NCBI RefSeq assembly: GCF_014652915.1
Contig: NZ_BMZS01000002.1
Span: 230,590-294,589, forward strand
Direction of reading: 5' to 3'
DNA length: 64,000 nt
Source of the DNA: Thalassobaculum fulvum
Lineage (GTDB): Bacteria > Pseudomonadota > Alphaproteobacteria > Thalassobaculales > Thalassobaculaceae
The notes under the pieces were generated by a model, which saw only the letters and a program-made list of their open reading frames with translations, ran no database searches and was not told where the DNA came from. This document shows, piece after piece, positions 8,156 to 17,756 of the stretch; position 1 is the first letter of the stretch; the number at the start of each line of letters is the position of its first letter. Made by a program: the position numbers and the translations under genes.

Positions 8156-9472
8156 TTACGAGCAGCTGCGCGGGGTGATGTTGTTCTCCTTGGCGTACTG
8201 GGCCGCGTCCTGTTCGATCAGCGGACGGACCAGGGCGGTGTCGGCCGCAATCCAGTCGGACTTGATCTCCCAGGCCTTGCCGTTCCACTGCTGGATCAGG
8301 ATGGCCGGGTTCTGGCCCTCGTGGTTGTCGCAGGTGACCTTGACCGGAGGCATCAGCCCGGTCAGGCCCAGCTTCGCGATCTTGGCGGCGTCCAGATCGA
8401 GGTTCTCGAGGCCGTACTGCATCTCCTCGCCGGTGATCGCCCGGTTGCCGAACTTGGCCTGAGCGACCTTGATCGCCTCGACCATGTAGGCGCCGGTGAC
8501 CAGGCCGCGCGAGTACAGCACGCCGCCGATCTGGTCCTTGCTCCAGGTGCCCTTGCCCGCGTCATACAGGGCGTTGATGTCCTTGTAGACCGCGAAGTCG
8601 GTGCCGACACCGTTGAAGGTGGCGCCCTTGTAGCCCTTGGCCGCTTCGCCGACCGGCACGACGTCCGGCTCGGCCGCCGCCCACCAGTTTCCGATGAAGT
8701 GATCCATCGGGTACTTGACGTTGGACGCCTCGGTGATCGCCGTGGCGTTCATCGCGCCCCAGCCCCACATGATGACGTAGGCCGGCTTGGAGCGGCGGAT
8801 CTGCAGCCAGATCGACTTCTGCTCGGTCATCGACGCCGGCGGCACCGGGTACTTGTCGTAGGTGAAGCCGTACTTCTCGGCCAGGATGTCGAGAGTCGGG
8901 ATCGGCTCCTTGCCGTACGGGTGGTCGAGGTACACGAAGCCGAAGTTCTTGCCCTTCAGCTTGTCGAACCCGCCCTCCTGATCGGCGATGTACTTGAAGA
9001 TCGCGGTCGCCTGGTTCCAGTAGGTCGACGGGAAGTTGAAGACGTACGGGAACACCCGGCCGTCGGCCGCCGAGGTCCGGCCGTAGCCGAGCGACAGGAT
9101 CGGGATCTTGTCGGCAGTCGCCTTCTCGATCAGCGCGTAGGTGATGCCGGTCGACCACGGGTTGATGACGACGGCGCCGCCGTTCTGGTTCTTCACGCGG
9201 TCGTAGCACTCGACGCCGCGGTCGGTCTTGTAGCCGGTCTCGCACTCCTCGTAGAGGATCGGCACGCCGTTCACGCCGCCGTCGCGCATGTTGATCATCG
9301 CCAGGTAATCGGCGACGCCATGGGCGACCGGCGTACCGCTCGGGCCGTACGGACCCGTCTTGTAGACCAGGTTCGGGATGTAGATCTGGTCGGCCGCCGA
9401 AGCCGCGCCGGCCAGCCCCGCAAGGCCGATGGCGGCCCCCGCCAGGGCCAGGGTGAGACTGCGAATGCTCAT
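8156..9472 (-). CDS. ABC transporter periplasmic substrate-binding protein (Liv/HAAT type)
   Basis: 438 residues. An N-terminal signal peptide ends near GAASAADQIYIP (about residue 26). The mature part follows the type I periplasmic binding fold (Peripla_BP_6): YKTGPYGPSGTP, DRVKNQNGGAVV, YVFNFPSTYWNQ and GNWWAAAEPD. A Cys pair may exist in the C-terminal lobe (VTCDNHEGQN and the terminal SCS). It lies in the middle of the transporter operon, not first as in classic liv loci. Confidence 0.9.
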   Translation of the reverse strand: MSIRSLTLALAGAAIGLAGLAGAASAADQIYIPNLVYKTGPYGPSGTPVAHGVADYLAMINMRDGGVNGVPILYEECETGYKTDRGVECYDRVKNQNGGAVVINPWSTGITYALIEKATADKIPILSLGYGRTSAADGRVFPYVFNFPSTYWNQATAIFKYIADQEGGFDKLKGKNFGFVYLDHPYGKEPIPTLDILAEKYGFTYDKYPVPPASMTEQKSIWLQIRRSKPAYVIMWGWGAMNATAITEASNVKYPMDHFIGNWWAAAEPDVVPVGEAAKGYKGATFNGVGTDFAVYKDINALYDAGKGTWSKDQIGGVLYSRGLVTGAYMVEAIKVAQAKFGNRAITGEEMQYGLENLDLDAAKIAKLGLTGLMPPVKVTCDNHEGQNPAILIQQWNGKAWEIKSDWIAADTALVRPLIEQDAAQYAKENNITPRSCS

Positions 9473-9579
9473 GGTCCGATATCCTCCCTGTTCACAGAAG
9501 ATCTGCCTTGTTCTTCACGCGCGGCAGCTTGATGCAAAGTTATCATGGCCCCCCGCCGCCGGGAACCGACGCCGTCCGC

Positions 9580-10656
9580 TCAGTACGGGAACGGCCACAG
9601 CCGGAGCTTCTCCTTCACGATCTGCCAGAGCCGGGCGAGCCCGTGCGGCTCGACGATCAGAAAGAAGACGATGAGCGCGCCGAACACCATGAACTCGATG
9701 TACGTGATCGTCTCGGTGGCGATCGGCAGGCCGAAGGTCGTCACCGCATTGTTCAGGCCGATCGGCAGCAGGAAGATGAAGAACGCCCCCAGGAACGAGC
9801 CGAGGATGCTGCCCAGCCCGCCGACGATCACCATGAACAGGACCATGAACGACCGGAAGATGTCGAAGGCCGATGCCTCGACGGTGTTGATGTAGCAGAA
9901 CGACCAGAGCGCGCCCGCCACGCCGCAGTAGAACGAGCTGACCGCGAACGCCGACAGCTTGGTGTTCAGCGGCTTGATGCCGATAAGCTCGGCGGCGATG
10001 TCCATGTCGCGGATCGCCATCCAGGTCCGGCCGATGCGGCCGCGCACCAGGTTGGCGGCGACCAGCGCCAGCACGACCGCGAAGGTCAGCACGAATAGAT
10101 AGCGGGCGGCCGGGCTGGCCTCGGCGCCGGTCACCAGGATGCCGAAGATCTCGCGCGGCGGCGCGGTCGGCACGCCGGCGATCGAGTAGTTCACGAACCA
10201 CGGGATCTTCTGGAACAGCCACAGCAGGAAGAACTGCGCGGCCAGCGTCGTCACCGCCAGGTAGAACCCCTTGATGCGCAGGCTCGGCAGGCCGAAGGCC
10301 ACCCCGATCGCCGCCGCGCACAGCCCGCCGAGGACGATCACGACAGGGATCGGCAACCAGGTGATGTTGCTGGCGAACTTGTAGGCCATGAACGCGCCAG
10401 CCGCCATGAAGGCGCCGGTGCCGAGGCTGACCTGGCCGCAATAGCCGGTCAGGATGTTCAGGCCCAGCGCCGCGATCGACAGGATCAGCGACGGCAGCAG
10501 GATCGAGCCCAGCCAGTACTGGTCGCCGACGAACGGCACCACCAGGTAGGCGGCCGCCACCACGCCGATGACGAACAGGCGGTCGAGCGGGATCCGGAAC
10601 AGCGCCTGGTCGGAGGCGTAGCTCGTCTTGAAGATACCGGCTTCACGGTAAAACAT
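9580..10656 (-). CDS. ABC transporter permease (LivM class)
   Basis: 358-residue membrane permease of the HAAT importer, with about ten hydrophobic segments. Family motifs include GLNILTGYCGQVSLG in the first half and GRTWMAIRDMDIAAELIG, the cytoplasmic coupling loop. The start MFYREAGIFKTSY fits LivM-class proteins; the frame continues upstream into the preceding permease gene without a better start. Only 7 nt separate it from that gene. Confidence 0.9.
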   Translation of the reverse strand: MFYREAGIFKTSYASDQALFRIPLDRLFVIGVVAAAYLVVPFVGDQYWLGSILLPSLILSIAALGLNILTGYCGQVSLGTGAFMAAGAFMAYKFASNITWLPIPVVIVLGGLCAAAIGVAFGLPSLRIKGFYLAVTTLAAQFFLLWLFQKIPWFVNYSIAGVPTAPPREIFGILVTGAEASPAARYLFVLTFAVVLALVAANLVRGRIGRTWMAIRDMDIAAELIGIKPLNTKLSAFAVSSFYCGVAGALWSFCYINTVEASAFDIFRSFMVLFMVIVGGLGSILGSFLGAFFIFLLPIGLNNAVTTFGLPIATETITYIEFMVFGALIVFFLIVEPHGLARLWQIVKEKLRLWPFPY

Positions 10657-10663
10657 CGCCGCC

Positions 10664-11563
10664 TCACACTCGCTCGATGATCCGCTCGCCGAACAGGCCC
10701 TGCGGACGGAACAACAGGAAGAACATCGCCAGCACGTAGGCGAACCACTCCTCGATGGCGCCGCCGAAGAACGGGCCGATGTAGATCTCGGCCAGCTTCT
10801 CGCCGGCACCGATGATCAACCCGCCGACGATCGCGCCGGGAACCGAGGTAAAGCCGCCGAGGATCAGCACCGGCAGCGCTTTCAGGGCGACGATCGACAG
10901 CGAGAACTGCACGCCCAGGCGAGAGCCCCAGATGATGCCGGCGACCAGCGCCACGAAGCCGGCGACCGACCACACGATCACCCAGATCTGGTTCAGCGGG
11001 ATGCCGACCGACAGCGCCGCCTGGTGGTCGTCGGCGACGGCCCGCAGTGCCCGGCCGATCCGGGTGTAGTGGAAGAACAGGGCCAGCACGGTGACCAGCA
11101 GGCCGGCGATCACCGCCGCCGACAGGTCGAACTGCTGGATCATCATCGCGCCGTCGGGGCCGACGAACCACGCGTCATCCGGAATTCCGACGTTCAGGGG
11201 GTGCACGTCGCCGCCCCAGATGAACTCGCCGAAACCCTCCAGGAAGAACGACACGCCGATGGTCGCCATGAACAGGATGATCGGCTCCTGGTTGACCAGA
11301 TGGCGCAGCACCAGCCGTTCCACAGTGAAGGCCCAGGCCACCATGATCGCGATGGCGATGAGCGCCGCCACCACCATCGGCAGCCCCATCTCCAGGAAGC
11401 CGACGAAGCACAGGGCGGCGAACAGCACCATGGTGCCCTGGGCGAAGTTGAACACGCCGGAGGCCTTGAAGATCAGCACGAAGCCGAGCGCGACCAGCGA
11501 GTACATGGTGCCGGCGAACATCCCGCTCAGCAGCACCTCGAAGAAGAACCAAAGTTCCGACAT
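10664..11563 (-). CDS. ABC transporter permease (LivH class)
   Basis: 299-residue permease with about eight membrane helices. The LivH-type stretches GTMYSLVALGFVLIFKASGV near the start and GRALRAVADDHQAALSVGIP, the coupling helix, are clear. It pairs with the LivM-class protein to form the translocation pore. It follows the LivG-class gene by 20 nt. Confidence 0.92.
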   Translation of the reverse strand: MSELWFFFEVLLSGMFAGTMYSLVALGFVLIFKASGVFNFAQGTMVLFAALCFVGFLEMGLPMVVAALIAIAIMVAWAFTVERLVLRHLVNQEPIILFMATIGVSFFLEGFGEFIWGGDVHPLNVGIPDDAWFVGPDGAMMIQQFDLSAAVIAGLLVTVLALFFHYTRIGRALRAVADDHQAALSVGIPLNQIWVIVWSVAGFVALVAGIIWGSRLGVQFSLSIVALKALPVLILGGFTSVPGAIVGGLIIGAGEKLAEIYIGPFFGGAIEEWFAYVLAMFFLLFRPQGLFGERIIERV

Positions 11564-11583
11564 GGGGATCGCGTCTCCGCCGA

Positions 11584-12414
11584 TCAGTCGTGGGAAACGC
11601 CGAGATAGGCGTCGATGACCTGCTGGTTGGCCCGAACCTCGTCCGGAGTGCCGTCGGCGATCTTCCGGCCGTAGTCGAGCACCACCACGTGGTCCGAGAT
11701 GTCCATGACCACGCCCATGTCGTGCTCGATCAGCACGATGGTGGTGCCGAACTCCTCGTTCACCTCGAGGATGAAGCGCGACATGTCCTGCTTCTCCTCG
11801 ACGTTCATGCCGGCCATCGGCTCGTCGAGCAGCAGGATCTCGGGCTCCATGGCGAGCGCACGGCCGAGCTCGACGCGCTTCTGCAGACCGTAAGGCAATC
11901 GTCCGACCGGGGTACGCCGGATCGCCTGGATCTCCAGGAAGTCGATCACGTGCTCGACGTACGCCCGGTTCTCCAGCTCCTCCTTCTGCGCCGGCCCCCA
12001 GTGCAGTGCTTGCCAGAAGAAGCCGCGCTTCATCTTCAGCACCCGCCCGGTCATCAGGTTGTCCAGGGTCGACATGCCCCGGAACAGCGCGATGTTCTGG
12101 AAGGTCCGGGCGATGCCGTTGGACGCCGCGAAATGCGGATCCATGGCCGGCATGGTGCGCCCCTTGAAGGTGATCGTGCCGACCTGCGGCTTGTAGAAGC
12201 CGTTGATGCAGTTGAGCATCGACGACTTGCCGGCGCCGTTCGGCCCGATGATCGCCATGATCTCGCCCCGGCGCACCTCGAAGCTGACGCCGTCGATCGC
12301 CTTCACCCCGCCGAAGCCGAGCCCGATGTTCTCGAGGGTCAGCACCGGCTCGCCGAAGGTGCGCTGCACCGCCCCCCCGACCTCGGGGGCATTCAAGGTT
12401 TCAGCTTCCGCCAC
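11584..12414 (-). CDS. Liv-type ABC transporter ATP-binding protein (LivG class)
   Basis: 276 residues. Walker A is GPNGAGKSS, the ABC signature is the variant LPYGLQKRVELG and Walker B is ILLLDEPMAGMN. The LivG-specific insert between Walker A and signature is present (GRVLKMKRGFFWQALHW). It forms the heterodimeric ATPase with the LivF-class protein and starts 3 nt after the AMP-ligase stop. Confidence 0.92.
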   Translation of the reverse strand: MAEAETLNAPEVGGAVQRTFGEPVLTLENIGLGFGGVKAIDGVSFEVRRGEIMAIIGPNGAGKSSMLNCINGFYKPQVGTITFKGRTMPAMDPHFAASNGIARTFQNIALFRGMSTLDNLMTGRVLKMKRGFFWQALHWGPAQKEELENRAYVEHVIDFLEIQAIRRTPVGRLPYGLQKRVELGRALAMEPEILLLDEPMAGMNVEEKQDMSRFILEVNEEFGTTIVLIEHDMGVVMDISDHVVVLDYGRKIADGTPDEVRANQQVIDAYLGVSHD

Positions 12415-12417
12415 GGA

Positions 12418-14343
12418 TCAGCCCGCCTTCTTGAGTTCCGCGGCCGGCGCGCCGCCGACCTCCATGATGCGCATGTCCGCCTTGATCCGGCTCTTGCGGC
12501 CGTCCTCGAACGTCACCTCAGTGTCGAGCTGCGCGGTCTGCGCCCCGCTGTACAGCGCGTCGATCAGCTGGCCATAGCGCTCGGAGACCACGCCGCGACG
12601 GACCTTGCGGGTCCGGGTCAGCTCACCGTCGTCGGCGTCCAGCTCCTTGTAGAGCAGCAGGAACCGCTGGATCCGCTGCTTTTCGGGCAGGCTGGCGTTG
12701 ACATGCGCGATCTCCCCGCGGATCAGCTCATAGACCCGCGGCTCGGCCGACAGGCCGGTATAGGACGTGAAGCCGATACGGTTCTTCTCGGCCCATTTCG
12801 ACACGATCGAGAACCGCACGCAGATGATCGCGGTCAGGAACTCATACCCGGCCCCGAGGATCACCGCCTCGCCGACATAGGGCGAGAATTTGAGCTTGTT
12901 CTCGATGTACTGCGGCGAGAACCGCACCCCGGTCGAGGTCTCGGCAATGTCCTTCAGGCGGTCGATGACCACCAGGCGGCCCTTGGAGTCGAAGAAGCCG
13001 GCGTCGCCGGTGTGCATCCAGCCGTCCCGCAGGTCGGCCTTGGTGGCCTCCTCGTTCCGGAAGTAGCCGAGGAACATGTTGTCGTGACGGGTGACGATCT
13101 CGCCGACGCCTTCGACATCGGGATTGAGGATCTTCACCTCGCAGCCTTCGAACGGCGGGCCGACGGTATCGACGTCCAGCTCGCTGCCGGCCTGCAGGGT
13201 ATAGGCCCCGAGCGTCTCGGTCTGGCCGTACAGCTGCTTGAGCGGCACGCCCATCGCCAGGAACAGCTTGAAGGTCTCCGGGCCCATCGCCGCACCGCCG
13301 GTGGCGGCCGACCGCACCCGGCTGAAACCGAGCCGGTCGCGCAGCGCGCTGAACAGCATGACGTCGGCGAGGCCGGACCGACGGCCCTGCTCGACCGCCT
13401 TCATGCCGAGCTTGATGCCCTTGTCGAAGATCCACTGGTTGATCGCCGAGGCGTCCATCATCCGGGCCCGCATGTCGGCGGCGATCTGTTCCCAGAGCCG
13501 CGGCGCCAGCAGCAGGAACGTCGGGCCGATCTCCCGAAGGTCCTGGAACATGGTGCCTTCGCTCTCCGGGAAGTTCACGGTCATCCGCGCCACCAGCCCG
13601 AATCCCAGGCAGTAGATCTGCTCCATGATCCACGGCAGCGGCAGCACCGACACGTACTCGTCGGTATGATCCTTCGGATCGGCCTTCAGGTAGGTGATGA
13701 CGTGGCGGATGAAGCGGCCGTGCGGCAGCATGGCCAGCTTCGGGTTCGAGGTCGTCCCCGACGTCGTGCACAGGATCGCGACGTCGTCGCCGGAGGTCGC
13801 GTCGACCAGCCGGTCGAACGCCGCCGGGTCGGCCCGGTGCAGTTCCTCGCCGCGCTGTTCGAGGGCGGCCAGGCCTACGACCCGGGGGTCGGTCTCCGTC
13901 CGCATGCCGCGGGTCTCGGAATAGACGATCCGCTGCACCGAGGCGGCCTTGTCGCCGAGGCTGATGAGCTTGTCGACCTGCTCCTGGTCCTGGGCGAACA
14001 CCACCTTGGCGTCGGCATAGCCGACCAGGTAGCCGACCTCTTCCTCGAGCGCGTCGCGGTACACGCCGAGCGTCATCGCGCCGGCCGCATGGGCCGCAAT
14101 CTCGAAGGAGATCCAGTCGACGTCGTTGTCGCCGATCATGGCGACCACGTCGCCCGCCCCGACGCCCATTTCCTTCAGGCCGAGCGCGATCCGGCGGACC
14201 TTCGCGAGGTACTCGCCCCACGTCGTCTCGTGCCAGATGCCGTATTCCTTGAGACGCAGCGCGACCTCGCCGGGGTGCTCCTGCGCATTGTGCCGAAGCA
14301 GCTTCGGCAGGGTGTCGTAGACCGCCGGGTCAGGATACTTCAT
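12418..14343 (-). CDS. AMP-dependent synthetase/ligase (long-chain acyl-CoA synthetase-like)
   Basis: 641-residue adenylate-forming enzyme: carboxylic acid + ATP + CoA to acyl-CoA. The P-loop motif is CTTSGTTSNPKLAM, the A5-type motif YGQTETLGAYT, then MHTGDAGFFDSKGRL and IDRLKDIAETSTG (A7/A8-type). It belongs to the large FadD15-like group. It is the first gene of a seven-gene transporter operon with a PaaK-like ligase at the other end, so uptake followed by CoA activation is a fair inference. Confidence 0.88.
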   Translation of the reverse strand: MKYPDPAVYDTLPKLLRHNAQEHPGEVALRLKEYGIWHETTWGEYLAKVRRIALGLKEMGVGAGDVVAMIGDNDVDWISFEIAAHAAGAMTLGVYRDALEEEVGYLVGYADAKVVFAQDQEQVDKLISLGDKAASVQRIVYSETRGMRTETDPRVVGLAALEQRGEELHRADPAAFDRLVDATSGDDVAILCTTSGTTSNPKLAMLPHGRFIRHVITYLKADPKDHTDEYVSVLPLPWIMEQIYCLGFGLVARMTVNFPESEGTMFQDLREIGPTFLLLAPRLWEQIAADMRARMMDASAINQWIFDKGIKLGMKAVEQGRRSGLADVMLFSALRDRLGFSRVRSAATGGAAMGPETFKLFLAMGVPLKQLYGQTETLGAYTLQAGSELDVDTVGPPFEGCEVKILNPDVEGVGEIVTRHDNMFLGYFRNEEATKADLRDGWMHTGDAGFFDSKGRLVVIDRLKDIAETSTGVRFSPQYIENKLKFSPYVGEAVILGAGYEFLTAIICVRFSIVSKWAEKNRIGFTSYTGLSAEPRVYELIRGEIAHVNASLPEKQRIQRFLLLYKELDADDGELTRTRKVRRGVVSERYGQLIDALYSGAQTAQLDTEVTFEDGRKSRIKADMRIMEVGGAPAAELKKAG

Positions 14344-14855
14344 CGACCGCCGTTCCTCCGCTGTCCCAGTCGCACAGGGAGGAACGAGACATGCCGCCGC
14401 GCCCGCCGCGGTTCCGGCATCCCTCTAAGCGTCCCATCCCTGCTCGCCCTACCGCCCTGTCGCCGGCCGCGTTGACCGCGGCTCGACCGGACGGTCGTGA
14501 AATTCCATTTTACCCGACAGCCTCACCCGCCGGGAAGGGCTCTCGATTACGCGAATTCTCGCGCGCCCGCAAGCAATCCCCCGGATCTCCCGCCCGGCGG
14601 CGCCGGACCGATGACGGCCACCGGTACCCGTCCCCGCCTGCCGGCAACCGACACTTCTCCAGGTGCCCCGACACCCTTCGAACAGCCTCCGAATTCTTTG
14701 TCGCGGAAACGCTAGTTCATGATCATTGCAAAAGTTATTCTTGATTGTGACGAATTGTATCGCCACGAACCGACATTGTTACTTACCGGTTCTTGAACGA
14801 CACGCTCGTGCGCGTGCTATAGTTCGCGCCCAGGAAACGGAAGACCCGTGGCGTC
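14344..14855. other. Intergenic region with an AT-rich stretch
   Basis: No supported gene in these 512 bases; the short open frames show no protein-like composition. About 14690-14800 is clearly AT-richer than its surroundings. It must hold the promoters of the divergent ligase/transporter operon and histidine kinase. No known RNA motif was recognised. Confidence 0.5.
14793..14822 (+). promoter_or_regulatory. Candidate promoter of the histidine kinase gene
   Basis: TTGAAC (14793-14798) and CTATAG (14817-14822) are 18 bp apart, 33 nt upstream of the kinase start codon. This is a good sigma70-like match for such a GC-rich genome; not tested. Confidence 0.4.
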
Positions 14856-16796
14856 ATGGCCGACGAGACACCGGCCGGGGTGCAGCTCAGGCTTCTGCAG
14901 GCCGCCCTCGACCACATCAACCAGGGGTTCACGGTGTTCGACGGCGACCTGCGTCTGGTCGCCTCGAACCGCTGGCTGTTCGAGCTGCTCGAGCTGCCGG
15001 AGCGCCTCAGCCGGCCCGGCACGCCGTTCGCCGAGTTCATGCGGTTCAACGCCGAGCGCGGCGAGTACGGCGACGGCGACATCGAGACCATGGTCGCCGA
15101 ACGGGTCAGGCGGGCCGGCGCGTTCCGGCCGCACTACCTGGAGCGCAGGCGGCCGAGCGGCGAGGTCGTGGCCATCAAGGGCGAGCCGCTGCCGGGCGGC
15201 GGCTTCGTCACCACCTACACCGACATCACCGACCAGCGGCAGCGCGAGGAGGCGCTGGAACGCGCCGTCTCCGACCGGACCGCCAAGCTGCGCGAGAGCG
15301 AGCAGCGGCTGCGGCTGATCACCGACGCGATCCCGGCCCTGATCGCAAGGTTCGACGCCGAGCCCTGCTACACCTTCGCGAACCGCCGCTACGCCGCGTG
15401 GTTCGGGCTGACCGCCGAGAGCATCATCGGGCGCGCCGTCCCCGAGGTCATCGGCGACCGGCTGTACGGCGAGCTCGAGCCGCACCTGCGCCGGGCGCTC
15501 GCGGGCCACGAGGTGACCTACGAGTACCGGCGCACCGGGCCGGACGGCCGGCTCGCCGAGATGCGCAGCACCCTGCTGCCCGACATGGACGAGCACGGCG
15601 AGGTGCATGGCTGCTTCGTGCTCTCGCTCGACATCACCGAGCAGAAGCTGCGCGAGGCCGAGCTGCAGCAGGCCCAGAAGATGGAGGCGGTCGGCCAGCT
15701 GACCGGCGGGGTCGCCCACGACTTCAACAACCTGCTGACCATCGTGCTCGGCAACCTGAACGCCCTGCGCCGACTTGCGGCCGACCGGCCCGAACTGGCC
15801 GAGTTCGTGGACCCGGCGATCGACGCCGCCAACCGCGGGTCCAGCCTGGTCAACCGCCTGCTGGCCTTCGCCCGCGGCAGCACCGGCGAGCCGCGCCCGG
15901 TCGACGTCGCCGCCACCGTCGTCGACCTGTCGCGGCTGCTGCGGCGCTCGATGCCGAGCTCGGTCGAGGTGGTCACCCAGCTCACCGACGTGCCGCGCCC
16001 GGCGCGGGCCGACCGCAGCCAGCTCGAGAACGCCCTGCTCAACCTCGCGCTCAACGCCCGCGACGCCATGGGCGGGCGCGGCCGGATCCTGTTCACGATC
16101 GCCGAGACACCGGTCGACTCGGTCCGGGCGACGGTGCTCGGCGTGGCGCCCGGCGACTACGTCCGGATCGACGTCAAGGACACCGGCCCCGGCATGACCG
16201 AGGAGGTGCGCCGGCGCGCCTTCGAGCCGTTCTTCACCACCAAGGAGTTCGGCGCCGGCAACGGTCTCGGGCTCAGCACCGTCTACGGCTTCGCCCGGCG
16301 CTCGGCCGGCACGGTGACGATTGCCTCGCCGCCCGGCGAAGGTGCGTGCGTCACCCTCTACCTGCCATGCACCGAGCCGCAGGCGGAACCGGCCGGGGAC
16401 GAGGACGACAGCGGCGAGCGCAACCAGGTCACCGGCACCGGCGAGCTGGTCCTGCTGGTCGAGGACGACACCGGCGTGCGGGCCGTGGTGCGGCGGCAGC
16501 TCAACGACCTCGGCTACCTCGTCCTGGAGGCCGAGGACGCCGGCGAGGCCTTGGACATGATCCGGTCGATCGGCGAGATCCGCTACCTGATCTCCGACAT
16601 CGTCATGCCGGGCCAGATGAACGGGATCGCGCTCGCCAGGGAGGCCAAGACCCTGACGCCGGCGATCCGGGTCGGGCTGATCAGCGGCTATGCCGAAGGC
16701 CGGGAGACACAGGAGCTCGCGAGCTGCCCGTTCCCGGTGCTTGCCAAGCCGTTCGCCACCGAGGCCCTGGCCGGCCTCATGGGCCGCTCGGTGTGA
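14856..16796 (+). CDS. Hybrid sensor histidine kinase, PAS-PAS-HisKA-HATPase-REC
   Basis: 646 residues with no membrane segment, so a soluble sensor. PAS_7-type domain at about 8-128 ([15 protein letters not shown]), second PAS at about 148-265 ([14 protein letters not shown]), HisKA with phospho-acceptor His288 in [11 protein letters not shown], HATPase with N box [12 protein letters not shown] and G boxes DTGPGM and [10 protein letters not shown]-terminal receiver follows with acidic pocket VEDD and phospho-acceptor Asp581 in [13 protein letters not shown]-type kinases often phosphorylate their own receiver. A separate OmpR-like regulator follows after 231 nt. Confidence 0.93.
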   Translation: MADETPAGVQLRLLQAALDHINQGFTVFDGDLRLVASNRWLFELLELPERLSRPGTPFAEFMRFNAERGEYGDGDIETMVAERVRRAGAFRPHYLERRRPSGEVVAIKGEPLPGGGFVTTYTDITDQRQREEALERAVSDRTAKLRESEQRLRLITDAIPALIARFDAEPCYTFANRRYAAWFGLTAESIIGRAVPEVIGDRLYGELEPHLRRALAGHEVTYEYRRTGPDGRLAEMRSTLLPDMDEHGEVHGCFVLSLDITEQKLREAELQQAQKMEAVGQLTGGVAHDFNNLLTIVLGNLNALRRLAADRPELAEFVDPAIDAANRGSSLVNRLLAFARGSTGEPRPVDVAATVVDLSRLLRRSMPSSVEVVTQLTDVPRPARADRSQLENALLNLALNARDAMGGRGRILFTIAETPVDSVRATVLGVAPGDYVRIDVKDTGPGMTEEVRRRAFEPFFTTKEFGAGNGLGLSTVYGFARRSAGTVTIASPPGEGACVTLYLPCTEPQAEPAGDEDDSGERNQVTGTGELVLLVEDDTGVRAVVRRQLNDLGYLVLEAEDAGEALDMIRSIGEIRYLISDIVMPGQMNGIALAREAKTLTPAIRVGLISGYAEGRETQELASCPFPVLAKPFATEALAGLMGRSV

Positions 16797-16846
16797 GCGG
16801 TGCTCGCACATCCGGCGATCCCTCGGTCGGCGGCGCCCGTCGCCCC

Positions 16847-16984
16847 GTGGGTCCCGGAGCCGTCCGCTTGCGCGGACCCTCCGGGATGACGAAGAGTAGA
16901 GTTGGTGGCCCCGGGGGTCGGGCGCCTACCCATCTTCGTCGTCATTCCGGAGGGGGCGCATGAGCGCCCGGCTCCGGAACCCAC
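16847..16984. repeat. Palindromic intergenic element, copy 4
   Basis: Left end gtgggtcccggagccg, right end cggctccggaacccac, inner arms ctccgggatgacg and cgtcattccggag. The halves mix the tcccgg and ttccgg subtypes. It sits between the kinase and response-regulator genes. Confidence 0.85.
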
Positions 16985-17027
16985 CCGCCGCTCCGCCGCA
17001 CGCCGCGGCGCCGCACGGTGCACAGCC

Positions 17028-17744
17028 ATGACCAAGACCATCGCCATCGTCGAGGACGAGCGGCCGATCGCCGAGATGATCGCGCGCACCCTCGAGGAGC
17101 ACGGCTTCAAGGTCGAGTGCTACGGGGCCGGCGAGCCGTTCCTGGCGGCCCTGCAGCGCAAGGCGCCGAGCCTGTGCGTGATGGACCTCGGGCTGCCCGA
17201 CATGGACGGGATCGGCCTGCTGCAGCGGATCCGCGAGATCGCGCCGCTGCCGGTCATCATCCTGTCGGCCCGCCAGCACCCGTCCGACCGCATCGTCGGC
17301 CTGGAGCTCGGCGCCGACGACTTCGTGATCAAGCCGTTCGACCCGCGCGAGGTGGTGGCGAGGGTCCGCTCGGTGCTGCGCCGGGCCGAGGCCGGGCCGC
17401 GGTCGCCCGGGCGGGCGGTGGCGGTCGCGCACTTCGCCGGCTGGCGCTTCGACGCCGGTGCCCTGGCGCTGACCGCGCCGGACGGCAACCCGGTCGAGCT
17501 CGGGGCCGGCGAGGCCCGGCTGATGCAGACCTTCCTGGAAGCGCCGCAGCGCGTACTGTCGCGCGACTTCCTGCTGACCAAGGCCGGCAGCGAGGACAGC
17601 TTCGACCGCTCGATCGACGTCCGGGTGTCGCGGCTGCGCAAGAAGCTGCAGGGTGCCGGCGACGCCGACCGCAAGCCGCTGATCCGCACGGTCTACGGCG
17701 CCGGCTACCTGCTGACCTGCCCGGTCGTCTGGGAGGAAGCCTGA
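17028..17744 (+). CDS. OmpR/PhoB-type response regulator
   Basis: 238 residues. Receiver domain at about 4-115 with acidic pair EDE (residues 10-12), phospho-acceptor Asp53 in VMDLGLPD, switch Ser in ILSARQ and Lys in VIKPFDP. A winged-helix DNA-binding domain follows (about 130-235), with the C-terminal RKKLQGAG...IRTVYGAGY signature. The start MTKTIAIVEDE is chosen because the open upstream frame runs through the repeat element. The neighbouring hybrid kinase is its probable partner, inferred from proximity. Confidence 0.93.
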   Translation: MTKTIAIVEDERPIAEMIARTLEEHGFKVECYGAGEPFLAALQRKAPSLCVMDLGLPDMDGIGLLQRIREIAPLPVIILSARQHPSDRIVGLELGADDFVIKPFDPREVVARVRSVLRRAEAGPRSPGRAVAVAHFAGWRFDAGALALTAPDGNPVELGAGEARLMQTFLEAPQRVLSRDFLLTKAGSEDSFDRSIDVRVSRLRKKLQGAGDADRKPLIRTVYGAGYLLTCPVVWEEA

Positions 17745-17756
17745 GCGAGCGGCCGT

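Noticed and set aside
11590-14475. Plus-strand open frame of 961 codons
   Set aside because: Antisense to the LivG-class ATPase and AMP-ligase genes, whose Walker and adenylation motifs are clear.
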